Positions 26,544-32,171 of a stretch of 32,171 nucleotides of DNA are shown here, piece by piece. The DNA is from Bacteroidota bacterium (GTDB lineage Bacteria > Bacteroidota > Bacteroidia > Bacteroidales > Prolixibacteraceae): contig JAHEYT010000074.1 of assembly GCA_023251455.1 (NCBI GenBank), positions 1 to 32,171 of the forward strand, in the 5' to 3' direction. The position numbers and the translations under genes were made by a program. Below the pieces are notes generated by a model. It worked only from the letters and a program-made list of their open reading frames with translations, searched no databases and was not told where the DNA came from. The stretch's first letter is position 1, and every line of letters begins with the position of its first letter.

Positions 26544-26632
26544 CACAACAATAGCACAACAAAAGTCTGATTTGTCGCAGTTGGAATTCAACAGAGTAAA
26601 AATTGTTGTGGGTTTGTTGTGGGCGTGTTGTG
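26544..26632. repeat. Iteron-like repeats, candidate replication origin
   Basis: The 192-bp spacer between the helicase and primase genes has CACAACAA at 26544 and 26555, and the reverse motif TTGTTGTG at 26603 and 26614, with a 7-of-8 match (GTGTTGTG) at 26625. Within each orientation the copies are exactly 11 bp apart, one helical turn. This array between replication genes resembles an iteron-type origin or a self-regulation site for the primase. The function is inferred. Confidence 0.6.
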
Positions 26633-26678
26633 TTGTTAAAATTATTATCATTCAATGCTTTAAATCTAAAACTCAACA

Positions 26679-27881
26679 TTACAACAGTATTTTATCTACC
26701 ACCGATATTTCAATTTCCATGTATCGTCCTTTTCTTTTCAACGGGATGAATTCTCCATCAGTGCCAATAAGATAAAAACTGTATTCACCGTTCTTTTCAG
26801 AATTCAGACCCCAACTATCTTTTAGTATATTTCGGATGATGTTAATATCAGCACGTAAACCTGATTCGCGCAATACGTCCATAAGGTCTTTGGGGCAACA
26901 TCGCAATTTGGTTTGTTTCAAACCATCCATTACCTCATAACAATAAGCAGCCATTTCCATTTCAACCTTATTGGTGTTGTACTTTTTGATTTTTTGTAAG
27001 GCTGGTGTGTCGAGGGTCGATGGATGAAACCACATCCGGGATTCATTTTTAGAAGAGAGTTCCCGGCAAAGAAGAAAATTTAAGAAATATGGAATTTCTG
27101 TCGCCATCTGCCCCCGGAGATGAATATTGTCCTTTTCGATCATATTGATTTTGCGAACCCAAAACCGTACCTCTTCTTTGGGAATAATTATTGGATTTCG
27201 TTCATTGTTGGAACAAAGAACAAATTTTGCAAAAAACTCAATCTCCCGCCGGTCTTTGCCCTTGGCCTCAATCTTATAATCGCCTGCCGTTGAAAGATTC
27301 TTGATTTTCTCAGTATCCTCCATTTTATTCAAAAGCAATTCATCAACCAACACTAACAAGCGGTTGGCCCAGTCCGCATTAAACTGGCTCCGAAAATCTT
27401 CATTCGTATTGAACGTTGCATTTTTGCCAAAAATCATTTTCAAAAACCGCAGGAATGTTGTTTTTCCGGTATTCCGCTCATTGGAAACCAATAACAGAAT
27501 CGGCAACATTTGCGTTGGCCGGGTATAGAGGATTTGCAGGTAATCCATGCCCAATTCGATCTGTTCTCCGAAAATATGGTTCAGAAAACTGCGAATGTTG
27601 GGAAAGTTTCCCGGGCTGGGTAAATGGGATATGGGTTCATACTGGTTCAGATATGTCCCATGCACCTGTTTATAGCGAACATGGTCGGGGATTATACAAA
27701 AACCATCGTATTTTTCGATCTCCGGAAGATTGTTTTTGCCATAGTCCTGCCTTAGTGTTTCGTAACTCCAGGGGATTTTCTCCTCGGTGTAATCGCCGCT
27801 GATGAGTGGACGTTGTACCGTTTTGTACAAAGTCGTCCCAATGCGGATATATTTTCCGCAATCATTTCTTTCTCCTTTCAT
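26679..27881 (-). CDS. VirE/D5-like primase-helicase ATPase
   Basis: 400 residues. A Walker A motif is visible at residues 135-142 (ERNTGKTT), preceded by a hydrophobic strand (PILLLVSN), and a Walker B-like strand follows at about 170-180 (NRLLVLVDELLL). The remainder has EVRFWVRKI and a helical C-terminus. It belongs to the VirE/DUF5906 superfamily 3-type helicases that Bacteroidota mobile elements encode with a Toprim primase. Its start overlaps the excisionase-like gene by 4 bp (ATGA), so the two are translationally coupled. Confidence 0.88.
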   Translation of the reverse strand: MKGERNDCGKYIRIGTTLYKTVQRPLISGDYTEEKIPWSYETLRQDYGKNNLPEIEKYDGFCIIPDHVRYKQVHGTYLNQYEPISHLPSPGNFPNIRSFLNHIFGEQIELGMDYLQILYTRPTQMLPILLLVSNERNTGKTTFLRFLKMIFGKNATFNTNEDFRSQFNADWANRLLVLVDELLLNKMEDTEKIKNLSTAGDYKIEAKGKDRREIEFFAKFVLCSNNERNPIIIPKEEVRFWVRKINMIEKDNIHLRGQMATEIPYFLNFLLCRELSSKNESRMWFHPSTLDTPALQKIKKYNTNKVEMEMAAYCYEVMDGLKQTKLRCCPKDLMDVLRESGLRADINIIRNILKDSWGLNSEKNGEYSFYLIGTDGEFIPLKRKGRYMEIEISVVDKILL

Positions 27882-28234
27882 AGCTTTAGCCTTTTACGTC
27901 TGGCGCTCCGTGCTAATGCCATGGTTATTCTACCAGAATCGTGCTTGGGCTTAGTCTGATTATCGGCCCACAACAGTATTTCCTTTCGGGAAAAGACCAG
28001 CTTATTTCCGTACGTTTTACAGGGAATATTACCGGTTGAGGTCAGCTTATAAAGCTTGGCCTTGGACGTTGGATAACCATGTTCTTTCAACAACTCCAGT
28101 GTGTCGTTCAGTGTGATGGTGTCAATCTGTGACGGATTGGATACCGGTTTGGGGAAAGCGCCGGAGATCGCTTCGCTTACGATTGCCCGCAATTCGTCTG
28201 GCGTGGTTAGAATAATGTTTGACATGATACTCAA
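27878..28234 (-). CDS. HTH excisionase-family DNA-binding protein
   Basis: 118 residues. Its middle is the MerR/Xis-type winged helix seen in Bacteroidota elements (LYKLTSTGNIPCKTYGNKLVFSRKEILLWAD); the N-terminus is a short helix and the C-terminus is basic (ALARSARRKRLKL). Proteins of this kind act as excisionase or as control protein for the replication genes. It overlaps the helicase gene by 4 bp. A second ATG 9 bp downstream (28225) could also be the start. Confidence 0.88.
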   Translation of the reverse strand: MSIMSNIILTTPDELRAIVSEAISGAFPKPVSNPSQIDTITLNDTLELLKEHGYPTSKAKLYKLTSTGNIPCKTYGNKLVFSRKEILLWADNQTKPKHDSGRITMALARSARRKRLKL

Positions 28235-28448
28235 ATTTAAAATTACACATAGTACTGATTGAATTTAAGTGTAAAATAAAGATGAATATAATTGAAAATC
28301 AAATAGATAAATAGCTTTACATGAATAAGCCAAATGTTGCCAAATAAGATCAAACCTCACCATGTAAAGTTTTTAAAGTCACTTTTTTATTTACTTGTAA
28401 ATGCAAAATTATGCCAATCGCAACAGATGTAAAGCTGAAAAATTTATT

Positions 28449-28856
28449 TTATTTTTTACTCTTTTTATTTTGAAGCTGCTTCAGAATCTGATCGGGAGGA
28501 AAGATTATTGTATCCCTCAAAACACTGGATTGAACAGGAGTTACAAATTCTTCCCTAATCCACTTATCAAGAGTTGGCCGCGAGATTTTTAGCATCCTGG
28601 CTATCTCTTTTTTGGATACGATCATTTCACCATTGAGGATCTGGATATGATCCCTGTTAATCGCGAGGTATCTTTTCAGGTTGGCTATCGCCAAATCAAT
28701 ATTTTGAATCCGGGGAGTAATTTTCTTCTTTATGGATATTTCAATGGTTCCCATGTCATAATCCGCCAATTCGGGATTTTGCTGAAGTTCGGCCACAATA
28801 ACACTATAGATTGCAGTTTGCCTGGCTGATATTTTGTATTGCTTGCGACGAGGCAT
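28449..28856 (-). CDS. HTH domain protein (excisionase-like, C-terminal HTH)
   Basis: 135 residues. The N-terminus is basic (MPRRKQYKIS) with a helical middle; an HTH is seen at about residues 80-115 (VSKKEIARMLKISRPTLDKWIREEF), followed by a short wing (TIIFPPDQ). It lacks the Xis layout of the next gene. Its ATG follows the stop of the AlbA_2 gene by one base (TAATATG), so translation is probably coupled to it. Likely a regulator of element genes; the target is not known. Confidence 0.85.
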   Translation of the reverse strand: MPRRKQYKISARQTAIYSVIVAELQQNPELADYDMGTIEISIKKKITPRIQNIDLAIANLKRYLAINRDHIQILNGEMIVSKKEIARMLKISRPTLDKWIREEFVTPVQSSVLRDTIIFPPDQILKQLQNKKSKK

Positions 28857-28857
28857 A

Positions 28858-30465
28858 TTAATTCTTTAGTTTATCTAACGCATATTCCGATAGAAAATAT
28901 CCTCCGGTTTTCTTTGCACCCCTGTATTCAATCAGATTATTTTCTTTAAGAATTTTTAAATACCTTTCTATGGTAGTTTTTGCCTTTCCTATTCGCTCAA
29001 TAAGTACTATCCTGTTGATTCCCTTTTGATTGTGAATAATTCTCAACACATTTACCAATTCATTGATTATAGCTTCACTTAAAGCACCATTTATAACCCC
29101 ATTTATAGCACCATCATTACCAACAAAAAGCATATAATACTTATTGTCAGATATTTGAACAGGTCGCTCTTCTCCTCTTTTAACCCCATTTAAAGCGTCG
29201 CTTCGTTCCAAAAAAGCAGGATGTATCGGAAGTGTTGTTATAAAATAACTGTGGTTTTCGTCTGTTTCAAAGCGAGGTTCTGGTGAACCGTTCTTTTCCA
29301 TTTCCCTGCGGATGATTGGAATACCTGTTCCCCGGCCTTCTGTCATATCTAATTCTTTTAGGAAATCGCCAATTCTCCGGTTTCGATACCTCCGGTTATG
29401 AATAATCCCTTTTTGTAGCTCTTCCATTTTGACACTCCGGTCGGGACCTCCCTGGTTGACAATCTCAATGCAATCCGGCAAAATCCGTATCTCAACAGGT
29501 TCTCTAACTTCCCAATTTCGGTGATACAAGGCATTCACAACGCTTTCTTCCAACGCCCTAAAAGGATAATTCCATACACGTTGGGCTTCTGCTCTGTCAG
29601 GCAATTTATATATCCGCTCTTTCAACACGATACTTTCTAACTGCCCAAGCGCCTTCTGTATCTGTAAATAAACCGGGCCAGTTATTGTCGGCTTTTCATA
29701 AAATACTGGATCGCCCAATCCATTAGGAAATTCAACAATCTCGATTCGGGAATAAGGAAAGAATTTTTCCGGCCGATAATTAAACATCATCAAGGCAACA
29801 TTTTTCGGATAAAGTAATTCGTCGGGACCACTTACTAAATCCATTGCTCTGTAAATATCATTAATGGGAGTTGTTTCGATTTGCTCAACCAGTGAACTTT
29901 TCACATTCTGCAGATATTCCCTGACTAATAATGGAGAAATATCTTCAACACTTGCCTGAGTGTTAATCCTGTCATCAAATGGAGTTTGTCGGGTAAGACT
30001 TATCAATTCATCCCGTTCGTCTTTATCTGCCTGAACAGTACTTGCATACCTTCGAATATAGTAACGGTATTTCTTGTCTTTCTTAATGGTAACATCTTCA
30101 GGAACTTCGTATGGCCGTTGATTTCCTCCAGGAACCCATATTACGAGAATTGAGGCATTATCAATTGTTTCAATACTGATTTTAGGATCATAGTGAGGAT
30201 TTATCATTTTATTGAATTCAACCATCTTCTTTTGAATAGAATCCAATTCATTTGTCGCAATACCGGCAACCGGACGTTTTGCCCTTCCTTTTTCTTCTTC
30301 AGCTCCAACAATGATATAACCTCCACCAATATTTTCAAAATCATTGGCAAATGCACAAATCGTCCGATAAATCGCCGCCGGATTCCAACCTTTTTTGTAC
30401 TCTATCCGCTCTCCTTCAACAATTTTTCCTGAAATCAATTTCTCGATGTTGATGTGTATTGCCAT
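28858..30465 (-). CDS. AlbA_2 (Schlafen-type) domain and ATPase-like protein
   Basis: 535 residues from the ATG at 30465 (MAIHINIEKL); a start at 30486 adds 7 residues. The N-terminus is an AlbA_2/Schlafen-fold domain (about 15-140, EGERIEYKKGWNPAAIYRTICAFAND, GGGYIIVGAEEEKG). A GHKL/HATPase-type segment (about 325-410, ALEESVVNALYHRNWEVREP, then EIVNQGGPD and GRGTGIPIIRREME) follows. A C-terminal winged-helix part (about 490-535) ends it. Such proteins are often labelled RecG-like or transcription regulators and also occur in defence islands. It lies between integrase and HTH genes in the mobile element. Activity is not known. Confidence 0.85.
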   Translation of the reverse strand: MAIHINIEKLISGKIVEGERIEYKKGWNPAAIYRTICAFANDFENIGGGYIIVGAEEEKGRAKRPVAGIATNELDSIQKKMVEFNKMINPHYDPKISIETIDNASILVIWVPGGNQRPYEVPEDVTIKKDKKYRYYIRRYASTVQADKDERDELISLTRQTPFDDRINTQASVEDISPLLVREYLQNVKSSLVEQIETTPINDIYRAMDLVSGPDELLYPKNVALMMFNYRPEKFFPYSRIEIVEFPNGLGDPVFYEKPTITGPVYLQIQKALGQLESIVLKERIYKLPDRAEAQRVWNYPFRALEESVVNALYHRNWEVREPVEIRILPDCIEIVNQGGPDRSVKMEELQKGIIHNRRYRNRRIGDFLKELDMTEGRGTGIPIIRREMEKNGSPEPRFETDENHSYFITTLPIHPAFLERSDALNGVKRGEERPVQISDNKYYMLFVGNDGAINGVINGALSEAIINELVNVLRIIHNQKGINRIVLIERIGKAKTTIERYLKILKENNLIEYRGAKKTGGYFLSEYALDKLKN

Positions 30466-30495
30466 GCGATTGTATTTATAAAACAAACATATTGC

Positions 30496-31728
30496 TTATT
30501 CTCCAAAGTTGGTTAATAAACTTGCATTCTTTACTCGCTCGTCACGTTCAAAAGATGCTAAATAGTTTTCGGTTGTTTTTAGGTCATTATGACCTAAACT
30601 TTCAGAAATATAGGCAATATTAGCTCCACTACGTTTTAGAACTGTGGCATAAGAATGTCTTGCTGTATAAGTGCTTAACGATTCAATTCCTAAAGTTGTT
30701 CCGATCTTTTTTAATCTCTTATTACAAAGTTTGGTAACCGCTTTTATTACATCTTTTTCCTGAAAAGGTGTTTCCTTACCAGTCAGATACTTAAAAATAT
30801 ATTCATCCGGTTTTTGGGATTTATTGCCCCATTTCTTGATAATTGCATTCATTTCAGGTGTCAGAACTGCACATACTTCTTTTTTCACCTTGGATGTTCG
30901 GGTTGTTTTAGCGCGTAAAAAACAAATCTCACCATTCCGTATATTGGAATATTTGAGCGTAAGCATATCCGCAAAGTTGATCCCATTGCACAGGTAGGAG
31001 AAAAACCACAGATCTCGATATTTCTCTGTCGTTTCTTTTCCGTCAGTATAAAAAGCAACTGATTTTATTTGTTGTAATGTAAGAGCCAATTTACGACCTG
31101 CTCCAGTTGGGATCTCATACTTCCCATTTCCAAATGGATATTGATTTTCTTTTATTATTCCAGCTCTTTTTGCTTCATTGATAATAGAACGGATGGCGCG
31201 ACAATACATTCCTATGGTTGTATATGCCCGTCCTAATTTTAACATATACTTTTCGTAGCATTTTAGCCAATCTACTGTAACAGACATATATGAAATATTC
31301 TCTCCTCCATAAGATTCCACGCTTTTAAGTGCATCCTGATAAAAAAGATGGGTTCCAACCTGTTCATTATCCAATAACACCTGAATTTTTATTTTGAATC
31401 CGGCATTTAATGTATCTGAAGGTGACTTATTCAGGCGGTTATTTAATGCTTCAAATGAAAAACCACCTTCATGTAACAATCCCTGCACAGTGTCTTTCAC
31501 GATATCAAACGTATTTTGAATATCAAATCTTATTGAGAGCATCTTCTTACTCTTAGTATCCGGCAGCTTTTCCCATGCTTCTGATTTAAGATATTTCCCA
31601 GTTGAATAATATTTACGGATACGCTGGAATGTAACACGGATTTTGATAGGATATAAATTGTCATTGGTTGCTCTCCGGTTATCTAAAATAGAAGATACGG
31701 TAACTCCACTGTTTGCATAATTGAACAT
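30496..31728 (-). CDS. int: Tyrosine recombinase/integrase (Bacteroidota phage-integrase SAM-like type)
   Basis: 410 residues. N-terminal arm-binding-like domain, SAM-like core-binding domain (about 120-215), then catalytic domain. R357 (TARHSYAT), H380 (LGHNDLKTT) and the nucleophile Y389 (TENYLASF) are seen. The first catalytic arginine position reads NGINFADML, with N251 where most recombinases have Arg; a non-Arg at this place is also known in IntDOT. The usual HxxR is YTAR. It acts at the adjacent attachment site, a tRNA-Met 3' half at 31921-31962, to insert or excise the element. It ends just upstream of the AlbA_2 gene. Confidence 0.95.
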   Translation of the reverse strand: MFNYANSGVTVSSILDNRRATNDNLYPIKIRVTFQRIRKYYSTGKYLKSEAWEKLPDTKSKKMLSIRFDIQNTFDIVKDTVQGLLHEGGFSFEALNNRLNKSPSDTLNAGFKIKIQVLLDNEQVGTHLFYQDALKSVESYGGENISYMSVTVDWLKCYEKYMLKLGRAYTTIGMYCRAIRSIINEAKRAGIIKENQYPFGNGKYEIPTGAGRKLALTLQQIKSVAFYTDGKETTEKYRDLWFFSYLCNGINFADMLTLKYSNIRNGEICFLRAKTTRTSKVKKEVCAVLTPEMNAIIKKWGNKSQKPDEYIFKYLTGKETPFQEKDVIKAVTKLCNKRLKKIGTTLGIESLSTYTARHSYATVLKRSGANIAYISESLGHNDLKTTENYLASFERDERVKNASLLTNFGE

Positions 31729-31730
31729 TG

Positions 31731-31803
31731 TCGCTATATTTAAATGCTTATTTCATGTGTGCAAAACGAATATTTGCACACAGTTTGCACACAAATATAG
31801 CGA
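31731..31803. promoter_or_regulatory. Structured int upstream region with repeats
   Basis: Upstream of int, TTTGCACACA occurs at 31773 and 31784 (11-bp spacing) and inverted (TGTGTGCAAA) at 31756. An outer 11-bp perfect inverted repeat, TCGCTATATTT (31731-31741) and AAATATAGCGA (31793-31803), encloses them. On the minus strand TATATTTG (31799-31792) matches the Bacteroidota -7 motif TAnnTTTG; I see no clear -33 element. This may be the int promoter with an operator, or arm-type binding sites for Int/Xis. Confidence 0.6.
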
Positions 31804-31920
31804 TTATTTCAAAATAGACACTATCTTATAAAACACAAATATCATTCAAACAATTAAATATCAGATATTTAGTAAACAAATAAAAATAAAAGAAAATGAA
31901 AGAAAGCGGCTGTCTTAATA

Positions 31921-31962
31921 CTCATAATCAGGGAGTCACTGGTTCAAGCCCAGTTGGGCCCA
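31921..31962 (+). other. Attachment site (attR-like): tRNA-Met(CAT) 3' half
   Basis: From 31921 the sequence reads as a tRNA from the anticodon loop (CTCATAA, anticodon CAT at 31923-31925) through a 5-nt variable loop, a perfect 5-bp T stem (ACTGG/CCAGT with TTCAAGC) and the acceptor 3' strand (TGGGCCC) to the discriminator A at 31962. The 5' half is absent: upstream bases neither pair with the anticodon stem (TCAGG) nor supply the GGGCCCA acceptor strand. The break falls exactly at the anticodon loop, a usual crossover site for tyrosine integrases, so this is the duplicated end left by element insertion. Confidence 0.85.
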
Positions 31963-31972
31963 CCTAAAAATC

Positions 31973-32004
31973 AAGCAGTTGCGAGAGTTCGTAACTGCTT
32001 TTTT
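31973..32004 (+). terminator. Terminator after the tRNA remnant
   Basis: AAGCAGTT (31973-31980) pairs perfectly with AACTGCTT (31993-32000), followed by a T-run. It probably belonged to the original tRNA-Met gene; with the AAAAA stretch before it, it may also end the minus-strand gene at 32074. Confidence 0.8.
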
Positions 32005-32073
32005 ATTCTCCTACATACAAATCCCATCAAAAAGAAAAATCAAGAGAAAGCAAATGAAAACAAGTATTTACTT

Positions 32074-32171
32074 CTAATCAGAGATCCTCCTTAATTCATC
32101 ATCAATTCCTGACTTACCCTTTTTTCTGGCCTTTGCTTTTTGGTTGCCAAATTTATAGGTCATACTTATTC
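32074..32171 (-). CDS. C-terminal end of an outer-membrane beta-barrel (TonB-receptor-like) protein
   Basis: The last 31 codons of a gene that enters from the right edge, ending at TAG (32074-32076). The translation contains SMTYKFGNQKAKARKKG followed by an acidic tail (GIDDELRRISD). A final barrel strand of the form S.TY.FG, then a basic and an acidic tail, is typical of the Bacteroidota 'outer membrane beta-barrel' family related to TonB-dependent receptors. It lies outside the mobile element and is chromosomal background. Confidence 0.6.
   Translation of the reverse strand, partial: ISMTYKFGNQKAKARKKGKSGIDDELRRISD

Noticed and set aside
31880..31962. Complete tRNA gene
   Set aside because: No acceptor 5' strand, D arm or anticodon 5' stem is present; only the part from the anticodon loop onward folds.
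1..32171. CRISPR array
   Set aside because: No regularly spaced 24-40 bp repeats and no cas genes were seen; the short 8-10 bp repeats are spaced by one helical turn.

Overview
The window looks like Bacteroidota DNA. It has a SusC/SusD pair, several TonB-dependent receptors with N-terminal carboxypeptidase-regulatory-like domains, a type IX secretion (T9SS) sorting domain, AT-rich spacers without clear Shine-Dalgarno sequences, and a Bacteroidota-type tyrosine integrase with NBU/CTn-style mobilisation genes. I cannot name the genus.

Region 1 (about 106-11501, + strand) is a phosphonate-use locus. In order it encodes a secreted PHP-domain phosphoesterase, a class III PLP enzyme best read as PbfA ((R)-1-hydroxy-2-aminoethylphosphonate ammonia-lyase), an unknown exported protein, a SusC-like porin, a SusD-like lipoprotein, phosphonoacetaldehyde hydrolase (PhnX), an organophosphate/phosphate-antiporter-type MFS carrier, and 2-aminoethylphosphonate transaminase (PhnW). 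Together they suggest trimming of a phosphonate conjugate in the periplasm, outer-membrane capture by SusCD, inner-membrane entry by the MFS carrier, conversion of AEP (PhnW) and hydroxy-AEP (PbfA) to phosphonoacetaldehyde, and C-P cleavage by PhnX. A SusCD pair inside a PhnW/PbfA/PhnX locus is the most interesting biology here.

Region 2 (11586-17188) is mixed. It holds a choice-of-anchor I beta-propeller lipoprotein (-), a decayed phnW 3' fragment, a DUF47/PhoU-like protein with a Pit phosphate transporter (+), a small unknown protein, a small exported carboxypeptidase-regulatory-like protein (-) and a MORN-repeat exported protein (-). Phosphate handling recurs, so regions 1 and 2 may share a phosphorus theme.

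Region 3 (17308-23153, - strand) is a TonB-dependent receptor followed by a 977-residue T9SS-secreted protein built from two nearly identical 434-residue units.

Region 4 (23474-31962) is the integrase end of an integrative mobilisable element, all on the - strand. It encodes a tyrosine integrase, an AlbA_2/Schlafen-type ATPase-like protein, two HTH proteins, a VirE/D5-type helicase, a Toprim primase, MobC, a MobA relaxase and a membrane-anchored accessory protein. It also has iteron-like repeats in 11-bp phase near the primase/helicase, a candidate oriT hairpin upstream of mobC, and a structured repeat region upstream of int. The right end is a tRNA-Met(CAT) 3' half that begins exactly at the anticodon loop, so it reads as an attachment-site copy. 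I found no matching intact tRNA inside the window, so the left end is either outside it (making the phosphonate locus possible cargo) or lost. Beyond the att site lies a terminator and the C-terminal end of an outer-membrane beta-barrel protein (32074-32171, -).
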